Part shown: positions 51,473-61,435 of the stretch, piece by piece
Position numbering within the stretch: position 1 is the first letter of the stretch
Layout of the letters: every line of letters starts with the position of its first letter
Source of the DNA: Chrysochromulina tobinii
Lineage: Eukaryota > Haptophyta > Prymnesiales > Chrysochromulinaceae
NCBI GenBank assembly: GCA_001275005.1
Contig: JWZX01003249.1
Coordinates: 1-64,000 of the forward strand
DNA length: 64,000 nt
Direction: 5' to 3'
Made by a program: the position numbers and the translations under genes
Notes under the pieces: generated by a model
What the model was told of the DNA's origin: nothing
The model's database searches: none
Seen by the model: only the letters and a program-made list of their open reading frames with translations

Positions 51473-52669
51473 ATGCACTTGATGGTTGTTGCAGGCCTGG
51501 TTGCTGCCTTCAACCCGAGCGTGACTCCGCTGTCCCATCATCCTGAGATGCGCCGAGGGTCGGGTGCCGTGGCGACGATCGCCCTTGGCAAGCCCGATGA
51601 GCCGCTGGTCTCGGTGCCCCCCCCAGCGCTGATCGCTGCCAACCCCCCGGACCCCGCATTGGGCGAGGCGCGACTGTCCAGCTTTTTGGGCATGCCCACA
51701 CTGTACCCATCGATCGCCCTTGCAGCTGCCTTTGTTTCCGTCGCCGTGCATTTGCTAAGCCAAGTTGCGGGCTTCAACGGACTCAAGCTCATCGTTGCGG
51801 GCGCAATAGCAGGCGTCATATCGCGCACCGCTTGCGCGCCGATCGAGATGGTCGCGACGCTCATGATGTGCAGCGGCGGCGACAGCAAAGGTATGTTGCC
51901 TGAATTGAAGGATGCGTGGCGAAAGGATGGCATGCGTGGGCTCTTCAAGGGCAACGGCGCCAACTGCTTGAAGGTGGCGCCGCAGCGTGGCACGCAGTTT
52001 CTTGTGTACGAGAGTGCCAAGAGGATGCTCGCCGAGAATGGATGGTTTGGCATCGTGGCAGGCGCGCCGCTTCCCGCGGGCGCTCGCCTTCTCGCCGGTG
52101 GCATCGCGGGCATGTGCGCGGCCGTCATCGTGTACCCTCTCGAAGTCATCAAGACGCTGCGCACCGTCTACCCGGAGCAGTGCACCGGCATTGACGAGAC
52201 CTTCCGTTGCGTCATGAAGTTCGGCGGGATCAGGAGCTTCTACGCGGGCCTCACTCCGACGCTCTTTGCTATGTTCCCTTACGTCGGCTTCGAGTTCATG
52301 GTGTACGAGACGCTCAAGAAGCACGTCATGGCCAGCACGGGCTTGACACAGATCAGCGTGGTCGCCCAGCTGTGCATCGGCGCGCTCGCGGGCGCCGCCG
52401 GCCAAGCGTCGGCGCATCCGCTCGACGTGGTGCGTCGCCGGATGCAGATGGCCTTCCTGCAGAAGAAGGGCATGGTGAAGGCCAAAGTGGGCGACGAGAA
52501 GAAGGTGCCGATCACCAACATGATCCAGGGGCTCTATTCGATAGGCAAGTACGAGGGACTCCCGATGCTTTTCCGCGGCCTCGGCCCCGCATGCCTCGAA
52601 AAGGTGCCCTCGACGGCGATTGGCTACGTCATCTACGAGGCCATGAAGGCGACTCTGGGCGTCGCCTAA
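51473..52669 (+). CDS. SLC25 mitochondrial-carrier-family transporter, probably plastid-targeted (BT1-like)
   Basis: The protein is 398 aa from the ATG at 51473. The three carrier modules carry P-I-E-M-V-A (51838), P-L-E-V-I-K (52138) and P-L-D-V-V-R (52420). The second and third fit P-x-[DE]-x-x-[KR]; the first lacks the final basic residue. G-L-F-K-G-N-G-A-N and A-P-Q-R-G-T-Q-F are typical of Brittle1-type and related nucleotide carriers. The N-terminal about 100 residues are extra. They start with a short hydrophobic stretch (H-L-M-V-V-A-G-L-V-A-A-F-N-P) in which A-A-F-N-P resembles the ASAFAP cleavage motif of secondary plastid presequences. A second hydrophobic segment lies just before the carrier domain. 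Plastid envelope location is inferred, not shown. Confidence 0.75.
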   Translation: MHLMVVAGLVAAFNPSVTPLSHHPEMRRGSGAVATIALGKPDEPLVSVPPPALIAANPPDPALGEARLSSFLGMPTLYPSIALAAAFVSVAVHLLSQVAGFNGLKLIVAGAIAGVISRTACAPIEMVATLMMCSGGDSKGMLPELKDAWRKDGMRGLFKGNGANCLKVAPQRGTQFLVYESAKRMLAENGWFGIVAGAPLPAGARLLAGGIAGMCAAVIVYPLEVIKTLRTVYPEQCTGIDETFRCVMKFGGIRSFYAGLTPTLFAMFPYVGFEFMVYETLKKHVMASTGLTQISVVAQLCIGALAGAAGQASAHPLDVVRRRMQMAFLQKKGMVKAKVGDEKKVPITNMIQGLYSIGKYEGLPMLFRGLGPACLEKVPSTAIGYVIYEAMKATLGVA

Positions 52670-53164
52670 GGCGGCAGCTTGCTGCGGCGCACGACGGCGA
52701 CTGGGCCCAAGGTAGCCCCACAGATCCCGCGTGCCAGTCCCTTGGGATGGTCCCCAGGGATGGGGCACGCGGCGGTAAGGGCGGAGTGTCAATCGTGGCA
52801 AGGCCAAGCGGACGTTGGCGTTGGATGCGGACAAGAGCACGTGGATGACGCGCGTGGCATCGGAGCATCAGAAGTTATTCGGAAGGCTTGCCACCGTCAG
52901 TGTGGCGGGTTGACGGTTAGCTATAATACCGCTTCCACGGCTAACAAACTCAACACCCACTGGCGCACACAGCTCACTCACGACAGAACGCACCGTCTAA
53001 CTAAATAGCGGACACCAAAAACCAAAAAAAACGGAGGGATGTCAGATGACGGCGCACCTCCGCCGGCGGCGCTCCGGTTCGTGCGGGCGGACTGACATCA
53101 GACATGCGTCGCGTGGCGTACTCGCGTTCGGCCCCATGTGTGGATGTGACCGAGATGAGTTCTT
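52670..53164. other. Convergent intergenic region
   Basis: It is 495 bp between the stops of the carrier (+) and the ShK/sulfotransferase-like gene (-). It contains an A-rich run near 53012-53035. No gene was recognised. Confidence 0.4.
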
Positions 53165-55159
53165 TCATTCATCGAGAAAGTCGAGTGGTGTTTGAGTGGA
53201 TTCCGGCTCTTCGTATTCTTCGAAGATGACTTGGGGCGTGCTTGGGACGAAGTTTGCATCCCAGCCGGGAACATCCCATCCGAAGGTTGCGTCCCAACCT
53301 TGCGCCCCACGCACTTGATGGGGTGCTGCCAACTTGCTGAGGCCTCCGGGGGCCAGCATCTGCACGCCGAAGTTCTCTAGCCGCTTGAAGGTGGCGGTGG
53401 GGTTGGTGGAGCAGCTCTTGCTGTCTGGATCGAGATACTTGTCCACTGCTCTGACTCCTCCATCATTGTCTTTGCTCTCTTTGAGATCGACCCCTGCCAT
53501 CAGCTCCGTCGCTTCGGGCCCCATCGGCTCGGCGGACAGGCCGACGAGCTTGAGGGCCTCGCTTAGGCACTTGTTGGAGTCTTCCCAGCAGTCCTCGGAC
53601 TGCAGCTGGGCGTCGGTGTGGTCCTTCGAAAAGGTCTGGAACATGTCCAAGGGGCGCGGGAGGCTGCAGTCAAACTCTGTGCCGGCATCGTCAAAACGGT
53701 GGAAGTTGGAGAATTGCCTGTGGAGCTCGTCTCGCTGGTACGCGATCGTCGTGATCTTGGGGTTCTGCTCAAACGACATGAGCGCGTCTTTCCACGCCGT
53801 CATCGCCTTTACGTTGATCGCTTCCTCGCAGGACGAAAAGGCCACGTCGTCCTTCGTGTGATGTGTGGGCGTTCGTCCGTTGACGTAGTTCGGGAACATC
53901 TTGAGGGAGATTGTGCAGTTTGAAGGGGGGCAGACGTCTGCGGGAACCTCCTTGCAGATGAGATCATGAATACGGACAAAGTAGTCGGCGAGATCGTATG
54001 TTAGACCCTCGTACAACGAGCGAACGTTCACGCCGGTAGCCACTTGGAGCTTTCCGAGCTTCAAGCTCTTCAGCACAGCTTCAATCTTCGTATTGAGCTT
54101 GGGGTTGTTTGTGTTCTTAAGGGTGCCAGTCGAGTCCGTGTCGAAGATGGAGTCAGGCGTCCTCTTGCCGCTGCAGGCTGCCGTCTCGTCGCTCGCTGCC
54201 CACAACATCTGCCCCATACCGAACGGCTCCCCGATGTCCTGAACGCACGGGTGGGTATTGAGCGCATTCGCAAAGTTGGACGTGCCGCTCCCGTGGTCAG
54301 AGACGATGACGAGCACCTGCGCGCGCGCGCCGGTGGCTTCCAGTGAAGGCTTCTTCTCCGCCCAGCCCTTGGGGACAGGTCGTTCCGTCACCACGGGTGC
54401 AGGTCGTTCTGTCACCACGGGTGCAGGTCGTTCCGCCACCATCGGTACAGGCGAGGAAGGCGCGTGCGCAGGCGCAGGGCAGCCGCACGATAATGCGCAC
54501 GTTGGGTGCATGAACATCGGGTTGCGATGGCACTCGCCTTCTTGGGCCCACGCGGCGCAAGGCATGTCCTTCGTGTCGCTGCATCCCTCTGCCTTCGGAG
54601 TGGCCGTGCTCGGCGTATCGACCGAGGTCGGAGTGTTGAGATCTGTGGGGGCCGCCGCCTCTTTGGCCGCCGCCTTCTCGGCGGCCACCTTTTCCGCCGC
54701 CGCCTTCTCCGCCGCCGCCTTCTCGGCCACCGCCTTATCGGCCGCCGCCTTCTCGGCCACCGCCTTCTCGGCCGCCGCCTTCTCGGCCGCCGCCTTCTCG
54801 GCCGCCGCCTTCTTGGCTGCCATGGCCGCCTCCTTAGCTGCCGCCTTAGCTGCCGCTTTCTCGGCCGCCTTCACGGCATCTGCCGCCTCGGTGGCCGTGT
54901 TTTCGGCAGTGGTCGAGGGCGGCGAGGAGTTGCCCTCGGTCGCGGACGGCGCGGTCGAAGTGGTCGAGGCCAACGATTCTTCAGCCAGCTCTTTCCGGAT
55001 TTCCTGGACAGCAGCACCTTGATCGGCGGTCAAGTATGTTTGCCGTTGCCGGGAGATGGCCTCTTGCAGCGATGGGGTGGGGTGGAAAGATTCCGCATCA
55101 AGATGAGCCCTGTTCGACGTGAGCGGTGCGGCCAACAAATGGAGCACAAAAAGCCACAT
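53165..55159 (-). CDS. Secreted or Golgi protein: Ala/Lys/Glu repeat, ShK-type Cys domain, sulfotransferase-like domain
   Basis: The protein is 664 aa with ATG at 55159 (G at -3). The N-terminus [13 protein letters not shown] looks like a signal peptide or anchor. Residues about 92-170 are A-E-K-A-A-type repeats forming a likely long helix. Residues 193-227 hold six cysteines spaced as in a ShK domain, a small extracellular module common in protist and animal secreted enzymes. A V-A/T-E-R-P-A-P-V repeat follows. From about residue 285, [15 protein letters not shown] resembles the PAPS-binding P-loop of sulfotransferases, and [10 protein letters not shown] lies where a PAPS-binding region could be. 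The catalytic assignment is tentative. The Cys domain is architectural and does not imply toxicity. Confidence 0.6.
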   Translation of the reverse strand: MWLFVLHLLAAPLTSNRAHLDAESFHPTPSLQEAISRQRQTYLTADQGAAVQEIRKELAEESLASTTSTAPSATEGNSSPPSTTAENTATEAADAVKAAEKAAAKAAAKEAAMAAKKAAAEKAAAEKAAAEKAVAEKAAADKAVAEKAAAEKAAAEKVAAEKAAAKEAAAPTDLNTPTSVDTPSTATPKAEGCSDTKDMPCAAWAQEGECHRNPMFMHPTCALSCGCPAPAHAPSSPVPMVAERPAPVVTERPAPVVTERPVPKGWAEKKPSLEATGARAQVLVIVSDHGSGTSNFANALNTHPCVQDIGEPFGMGQMLWAASDETAACSGKRTPDSIFDTDSTGTLKNTNNPKLNTKIEAVLKSLKLGKLQVATGVNVRSLYEGLTYDLADYFVRIHDLICKEVPADVCPPSNCTISLKMFPNYVNGRTPTHHTKDDVAFSSCEEAINVKAMTAWKDALMSFEQNPKITTIAYQRDELHRQFSNFHRFDDAGTEFDCSLPRPLDMFQTFSKDHTDAQLQSEDCWEDSNKCLSEALKLVGLSAEPMGPEATELMAGVDLKESKDNDGGVRAVDKYLDPDSKSCSTNPTATFKRLENFGVQMLAPGGLSKLAAPHQVRGAQGWDATFGWDVPGWDANFVPSTPQVIFEEYEEPESTQTPLDFLDE

Positions 55160-55633
55160 TCCTCCGCCTTCCTAAAAAGGCCTTTTAAAAAGGTGTTTTC
55201 ATAGCTCTTTTGCACGCTCGAGATAGAGAAAAAGTCCAAGGAGTTTAGGACTTCGCGTCAGTACTGAACCTGGTTCAGAACATTGAATGTTCATTCTGTT
55301 TCACACCTTGCGCCTCCCTCGTTGTGCCTCCACGGGGCCTGTGGGTTTTTAGAGTTAAGGACTTCACCGTACAGTACTCTTCGCGTCCAGTATACCACAC
55401 GGTTCGTAGGACCGGCTGTCGCGTCTGTCGTGTTAACGTTCACGGTTCCACAAGGAGGGATGAAGCGGGCGCCGTCGCGGCCTTTTTTTTGTGCCGAACT
55501 CCCCACCCCCCCTACGTGTGGCACCCATCGAGAGGGTGCATAGACGGTTCCAGACATGTGTCTGCGGTCGCGGGGCATGCAAATCTCATTCCATAATGAG
55601 TTGCGTCAGTTTTCAGTTTTTTTTGCGCGTGCC
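55160..55633. other. Divergent intergenic region
   Basis: It is 474 bp between divergent starts. It includes T-rich runs at 55483-55490 and 55612-55624 and a small palindrome, ACCTGGTTC-like, near 55268. The downstream frame is open from an ATG at 55556. No terminal inverted repeat for the following ORF was found. Confidence 0.4.
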
Positions 55634-58600
55634 ATGACGTCGCGCGACTGCTTCTACTGCGGCAAGCGAGTCGCTGCGGGCAAATCTTGCAGTGTGCTGT
55701 TCCTCGACGGTCGGGGGTATCCCCCGAGCGACACCGAGATCATCCAGTACGCGCAGCTCTGCGATACTAGCGATCCAACCATCAAACATGATGCAGGCCA
55801 TGCAGCGCTTCGGCGCGGCATTTCCGATATCGCGTGCAACTCTTTTGCGTGCTATCGCCTGCTCAAGGACGTCAACAACTACGTCACGATCAACGTGCGC
55901 GTCACGCGCTCTATTGGGGAAGCCTCAACCTCCACACCAATCCTTCCAGCGCATCGCAAGGTGCCTTCCGCCGCAGAGAAGGCTGCTGCACTCGAAGAGC
56001 CTGCAAGGTTCTATCCGCTTGGTCCGCGAGGTGGTATCTCACATCGAGAGGTGACGCTCATTCACAATAGCGCGCTCGAGCCCACCGAGCTGCACTCGCT
56101 TGGCGCAGCGCCGCAGCAAGAGGAGCAGTCATCTCCTCCTTCATCGCGTCCATGGACTCCGTCACCGCATACGACTGATGTTGATGTCGAGGCGCTGATG
56201 AGCTGCGATGATCCTAGCGCTCAACTACTCGAGACAGTGCTGTCCGGGACCGGGAGGCGCAAGGAGCTCTCGAAGTACCGTCCGACGAGCACACTCTCGG
56301 CTGCGCAAGCACAGAACCGTGCAGTCCATCTGGGCTCAGAGCTGCACAGCACCGTAAAAGAGTTGGATCGCGTTCGCTTTCAATATGACAAGGCAAGTGC
56401 GGAGCGTAAGGTGCTCAAGCAAGATGCCGGTCGGGCTGAGCTCCTCCATACGGAGCTCGAGCGGGAGCTTGCAAGATCGAAGCAGGAGCTGAGTATTGCC
56501 TCGTCGCGTCTGGAGATCTTCGAGCAAGCTGCTGCTGTACTTGCGGATGCCGGCCTGGGCGACATCCCCGAGCGCTTTGCAGCTGGTGTTCTGTCCTCTG
56601 CCATCGACACATCATCCGTCTTTGCCCGCTTCCTGGACGATCAGATGCAGAACGTGTTTCACAGCACGTCTTACACGCATCGCTTCAAGGATGACGTGAA
56701 GACATGGCTCGCTGCAGCCCTCGCCCAGCCAAGCACAGCCAGAGCCTTTGAGACGCTTGCAGGCAACCCAAAGCGACGCTCGCAGATGGGCCTGATGTTG
56801 CCAACGGCGCGTACGCTGCGCGACCTCTATAAGACCGAGAGCGCGGCGAGTGCGTCTGGCAAGGACTTTATGGGATTTGTCATCCCTGAGCAGGTTAAGG
56901 CATTCCTCAAATACATGAGAGAGGTGCGACGGATCGAGTGGATCACGGCCGAATTCTACGCGGTGCGGGCGGCAAGAGATGCGCTGCTTGAGGAAGCGGA
57001 CCCTGAACTCCTCGGTCAACGTGTTGCACACGATGTCACGGAGCTTGCCCTTTCAGTTGTGTATGGTCAGCAGCATGTCCAAGACGTTCCGCTCAACGTC
57101 AAGGACATGGAGGACGAGATTGATGCGGCGTCCGAGGAGATCGTCACATCTCTGTGCATTGCGTTGTCGATGCTCGGGCCCACTTCGCGGCCGCTGCTGC
57201 CTGTGACGGGGGAGCTTGATGCCGAAACGTGCATGGAGCTGACTGAAGCAGCAAATGCTGCAAACGTCCCGTCAATTGCAGTGCTCGCCGCCGCCAAGGC
57301 GCTCCGGCGCGCAAAGCCGAGCGTCTCGCCAACGGTGTTGTCCGCGCTCGGGTTCGATGAGACAGACATCGATCCGATGCTCTACATCAGCAAGGACGGC
57401 AAGTACACCTTTGGCGGCGATGTCAACCTGTCCGTGATCAACGAGGACGATCCAGCTCCTTTACAATTGCAATTTCGGAAGCTCATGCAGTCGCTTGACG
57501 ATACAATATGCAGCGGGAAGGATGGCAAAGGTGGATTGCAGGCTGCAATCGACGAGCTTGCTGCTGGTGTAGGACAGCTGCGAGATGCCGTGCGCGCTGC
57601 AGAGGCTGAGAGAGACGCTCGGGCCGCAACGTACCGGAGGCGCAACGACAAGATCGCGAACGGTACGACCGTGAAGAAGCGTGCAGCGAGGAAGAGGAAA
57701 CCCGCGGCAGGTGTCGCCGCCGACGCTGGTGGCGACGCTTCTGGTACCGCAGTCGCCGTCGCCGATGCCAACAACGAACTTGAGACTGATGAAGGCGATG
57801 CACTTCGTGACCAGCAGGGGATGGCCGCCATCGAGGGCCAGGAAACGCGGGCGGCTGCTGAGCTTTTGAAGCGACGCCTCGTAACGAGAATATTTGAAGA
57901 TGCTTCGGAAGAGACTGGATTTGTCGCGGAGGTGCTGCCGGAGGACAGCGACTACCCAAACCAGATCTGGTTCAAGATTGAATACATCGGCACCGACGTT
58001 CAGAACTTCGATGAACTGCCCTGGCGACATTACGATGATCAGTCAGGCGAGATATATCTTCGGGATATTCTTGTGCCCATGTCCGCCTACGCCTCAGAAG
58101 ACCTCTTGACCAGACTTGCTCAGCCTGCGCTACTGGCAGAGGCACGGGCGCGTGGGCTGAGGGGAGGCAAGACTACCAAACCAGAGCTTGCTCGAAAACT
58201 CTTCAGTAAGTTTCAGGAGCTCAAAGCAGCTGCAGCCGTGTGCGACCGAATCGACGTCGCTGTGTTAAACGGCGACCTCACCGTCGCTCAAGCGCAGGAT
58301 CTTCGCGATGCAATCATCGAGGACCAGCAAGCTGAGCAGCTTGGAGCCGGTCAGGCCGCTGCAGGAACTGGCGAGGCAGACGATGTTATCATGCAAGAAG
58401 CTGATCCAGGGGCCCCTGGCCCGTCTCCCGAGGAAGCCGAGAACGCGAACATGCAGTCCGACCTGGAGGCCGTCTTCAAATCGAAGCAGGTCACCGAACT
58501 GGTTGCTAAACAGGCGGTCATTGACGCAGCTATTCGCCGCTTGCGCACTGTGACCGAGTTTCTTGTCGACGCTCGCAATGCGGGTTACTATGTCGATGCT

Positions 58601-61165
58601 CTTGTGCTTGACGAGCAGCGTGGCGAGGATGATCCCGGTGATTCAGACTCCGATGCATTGGGACTGTACATTGCCAATCGAGCGATAGAAGCTGGCCTGC
58701 GAGGCGGGTGGCCGCAGCCGGTTGTGAGTGCTGATACCCTCATCGGCTTGGCTACACGTGCGCGCATTCTCATCGCGGAGGTCTTTGAGGGCCGACGGAA
58801 GCCTGCGAACAAGATACTCGGTTTCATGCTCAAGGACCTCAAGCATCTCGTGTCCGTGCACATCGCGACCTTTGCCGTTGACTCTAAGATGACCTCGGCA
58901 ACGCTGGATGCACTCGTGGAGTATGTGCTGACCGAGTTGGCTTCGATCTCCAACGGGGAGATCAACAACGTGCTGGAGACGTGCGACGGCGCGCAAACCA
59001 ATCTCATCCGAGAGTGCCGAGCATCTAAGCGTACTTCTCCCCACCACGTGATGCCAGGCTCGGCAGTGCCGTCCCCCGTGGACAACGACTTGAACCCGCC
59101 GAATTCGCTACGGGAGGCTTCTATTGAGACAAACGACGCCGTCGAACGCTGGAAGCGTTCGACGGAAGTAGCCTTGCACGAGCAGTTTGAACGGTCGAAT
59201 GATCCGCAACTGATCAAAAGCGGGAACAATAAGGGCGCGCGATCGTCAGCGACCAAGCCATTTATCCGGGCCATGAAGCTGAAGGTGGCAGAGGCTTGGA
59301 CAAGTGTGGCTCTGCCGACACCCCCGGGCCGATTTCCAAATCTCTTCGGTTGGCTACAATGCCGTCCGGCCGTCTCCGGATCAACGGCCGTCCAAGGTGC
59401 CGGCGAGGGCCGCGGCGGCAAGGGCGGCGGCGAGGGTGAAAGCGACGATTCTTACATGAAGCCCACCACCAACACACAGAACACCACAGCCGAGGCGGCC
59501 TCTGCAGAGGCCTGGAGATCACGTGTGCTGGCTAAGGAGCGAGCGGGTGCTCGGGATCCGACAGCAGCTGCTCTACGGGGCTCAAGTTTCGTTAACTTGG
59601 ATGATATTCAAGACCCGTCGATGCGTCGCCTCTTCAATAACATGGCAAAGCTCCGGCCAGCAAAAGAGCCACGGCCAGTGCAGGCCAAGGCGGCTCAGCG
59701 AAGGTCTGCCGCTGCCGCCGCTACTGCCGCCGCCGGGCTTGGTCCGCTACTGCCGCCCGTGTCGAGCAGCGACGTGCTCTTGGAGCCGATGCCTGTCATG
59801 CCTACCAAGGCATTGCGCGGAGAGACTCTAGCATGGTCGGTGCTAGCATCAAATTGCTGCAGCTCCAGCATGGACGTTGACACAGCTGAGCCTGCCACTG
59901 CCCCCTTGGCCCCGTTCAAATCGGTTACGCTAAAGCTGAATGGTTGCCCGCCTCAGACGCATGTGCCGCCGGTCGTCATGACCACATGTGCTCAACAGCT
60001 TCTAGCTGAAGATCTCTGGGATGCAGTGGATGACCCTGCAGTGAGTGTCGCTGATATGCTTGCCGAGCTTCGACTCGCTCTTCACGACCGTGTTCGATGG
60101 GAGCTTGGGAAGTGGCACTGCATAGACCTCACCAACTCGGTGCTGGTCCGAAAGGGCTACTGGCTCTACCAGTGCCCGCCGCACAAGTACAAGCGAATCG
60201 GCCATGGCATCAAGGCGATGATCGAGCAGGGCGAGAAGACAGGCTCGGAGCTGCCTGAGGCTGCCAACCAGTTTTCATCCGCTCGCCTCCTGCGAGTCGT
60301 GCGTGAGCTGGCGAGGGATGCACAAACAGGCGACGAGCAAAAGCGCTGGGCGGCCATTGACTCCGTCCTCACAGGGGGCTCCGACATGCACTCGCAGTCC
60401 GCGCACGTCTTCTTGCTCATTTGCCCCCAGCTGCTCGAGGAGCTCGATAAACGTCCTGAGTGCATGCCGGAGCATACGGTACTCTACGCCCTTGGGATGG
60501 CGTGGCTAGCATGGGACATGAAGCACCTGACCGATCTCGAGCGCACACGGCGGATCGAGCTCGTGGAGGCGCTCCTCGTGTACAACCTCGGTGGTGAGCA
60601 GCTCTTCATGCCCTTCAAGGAGGAAAGTACCAAGCAGGGGACGCTTCGTGGCGTGCTGTCTTTGCACATGGGCCTCTGGAGCATGCAGAACATGCTCGCG
60701 CTGCTCCAGAATGCTGCTGCGCGGCGGCAATTTCGAGAGCAGTTCCCACTCGAGATCTTCGTCGAGAGAGTCGCGTCGAACAATGACATTGAGACGTATT
60801 GGTCGCTGATAGCTGGACAGATTGGATACAAGCCACGCCTCATGGAGCTGCAAAAGATCGCCGCCAAGAACGACTTCCTGATGAGGACGCTCTTCGACCC
60901 GACCCGTAGATTCTACATGCGCTTGTCCAAGAAGAAGATGTATGACCCGGTCGAGTACTTCACCCCCTCAGCGCTGTTGGAGTGGAACGATGGCTGCGCT
61001 CTCGACATGATGTCGCCCGAGTGCCAACAGTACCTGCGCGGCGTCGCTCTGCGTGCGATTGCCTCAAGCAGAGGCTCTGTGTCGACCGTCAGGAGTCAAA
61101 ACACCGTGAGAAGTAACGATCGCAGGAATGCGTTCCGCAACATATCGGGTCCGGACATATCGTAG
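55634..61165 (+). CDS. Very large single-ORF protein with zinc-finger N-terminus and transposase-like signatures
   Basis: The protein is 1,843 aa from the ATG at 55634 (GCCATGA, G at -3); another ATG lies at 55556. The N-terminus has C-F-Y-C...C-S...C-D...H-D-A-G-H...C-N-S-F-A-C, a possible zinc module. A coiled coil spans about 56330-56540. Lys/Arg-rich and acidic linkers follow. Around 58840-59010, a hydrophobic strand region leads to C-D-G-A-Q-T-N, resembling the second-Asp segment of THAP9/P-element-like DDE transposases (D-G-x-x-x-N). Near 60770-60830, S-N-N-D-I-E-T-Y-W-S-L-I followed by Q-I-G-Y-K-P resembles the (N/D)-D-x-E-x-x-F-S helix of those enzymes. There are no introns and no frameshift over 5.5 kb. 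It may be an autonomous transposon gene or a domesticated one. Family membership is inference. Confidence 0.5.
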   Translation: MTSRDCFYCGKRVAAGKSCSVLFLDGRGYPPSDTEIIQYAQLCDTSDPTIKHDAGHAALRRGISDIACNSFACYRLLKDVNNYVTINVRVTRSIGEASTSTPILPAHRKVPSAAEKAAALEEPARFYPLGPRGGISHREVTLIHNSALEPTELHSLGAAPQQEEQSSPPSSRPWTPSPHTTDVDVEALMSCDDPSAQLLETVLSGTGRRKELSKYRPTSTLSAAQAQNRAVHLGSELHSTVKELDRVRFQYDKASAERKVLKQDAGRAELLHTELERELARSKQELSIASSRLEIFEQAAAVLADAGLGDIPERFAAGVLSSAIDTSSVFARFLDDQMQNVFHSTSYTHRFKDDVKTWLAAALAQPSTARAFETLAGNPKRRSQMGLMLPTARTLRDLYKTESAASASGKDFMGFVIPEQVKAFLKYMREVRRIEWITAEFYAVRAARDALLEEADPELLGQRVAHDVTELALSVVYGQQHVQDVPLNVKDMEDEIDAASEEIVTSLCIALSMLGPTSRPLLPVTGELDAETCMELTEAANAANVPSIAVLAAAKALRRAKPSVSPTVLSALGFDETDIDPMLYISKDGKYTFGGDVNLSVINEDDPAPLQLQFRKLMQSLDDTICSGKDGKGGLQAAIDELAAGVGQLRDAVRAAEAERDARAATYRRRNDKIANGTTVKKRAARKRKPAAGVAADAGGDASGTAVAVADANNELETDEGDALRDQQGMAAIEGQETRAAAELLKRRLVTRIFEDASEETGFVAEVLPEDSDYPNQIWFKIEYIGTDVQNFDELPWRHYDDQSGEIYLRDILVPMSAYASEDLLTRLAQPALLAEARARGLRGGKTTKPELARKLFSKFQELKAAAAVCDRIDVAVLNGDLTVAQAQDLRDAIIEDQQAEQLGAGQAAAGTGEADDVIMQEADPGAPGPSPEEAENANMQSDLEAVFKSKQVTELVAKQAVIDAAIRRLRTVTEFLVDARNAGYYVDALVLDEQRGEDDPGDSDSDALGLYIANRAIEAGLRGGWPQPVVSADTLIGLATRARILIAEVFEGRRKPANKILGFMLKDLKHLVSVHIATFAVDSKMTSATLDALVEYVLTELASISNGEINNVLETCDGAQTNLIRECRASKRTSPHHVMPGSAVPSPVDNDLNPPNSLREASIETNDAVERWKRSTEVALHEQFERSNDPQLIKSGNNKGARSSATKPFIRAMKLKVAEAWTSVALPTPPGRFPNLFGWLQCRPAVSGSTAVQGAGEGRGGKGGGEGESDDSYMKPTTNTQNTTAEAASAEAWRSRVLAKERAGARDPTAAALRGSSFVNLDDIQDPSMRRLFNNMAKLRPAKEPRPVQAKAAQRRSAAAAATAAAGLGPLLPPVSSSDVLLEPMPVMPTKALRGETLAWSVLASNCCSSSMDVDTAEPATAPLAPFKSVTLKLNGCPPQTHVPPVVMTTCAQQLLAEDLWDAVDDPAVSVADMLAELRLALHDRVRWELGKWHCIDLTNSVLVRKGYWLYQCPPHKYKRIGHGIKAMIEQGEKTGSELPEAANQFSSARLLRVVRELARDAQTGDEQKRWAAIDSVLTGGSDMHSQSAHVFLLICPQLLEELDKRPECMPEHTVLYALGMAWLAWDMKHLTDLERTRRIELVEALLVYNLGGEQLFMPFKEESTKQGTLRGVLSLHMGLWSMQNMLALLQNAAARRQFREQFPLEIFVERVASNNDIETYWSLIAGQIGYKPRLMELQKIAAKNDFLMRTLFDPTRRFYMRLSKKKMYDPVEYFTPSALLEWNDGCALDMMSPECQQYLRGVALRAIASSRGSVSTVRSQNTVRSNDRRNAFRNISGPDIS

Positions 61166-61435
61166 TTAATTGACCGGGTAGGTCTAGGTTGCAGCGCGCG
61201 TGCCCCTCAGACTGTGTGTGTCAATCGTCGGGCCTCGTCATCGCGCGTACTGTATATTCTACTTTCTAGAGACTAGACGTCCCGCGGCCGGCTCGCTGTG
61301 GCTCGAGCTCGCGCGGAATTCCGTGTTTGCATGTGTGTCTTAATGGCGCAGTGTCGGTAATTGATTCTGAACGCCGCTCTACCGTAGTACGTCTGTCTAT
61401 CTTAAAAATTTCTTTATACATAGATAGGAGGGCAA

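Noticed and set aside
53165-55159. Toxin gene, because of the ShK-type cysteine pattern
   Set aside because: The module is one small part of a large enzyme-like protein; ShK modules are widespread in non-toxic secreted proteins.
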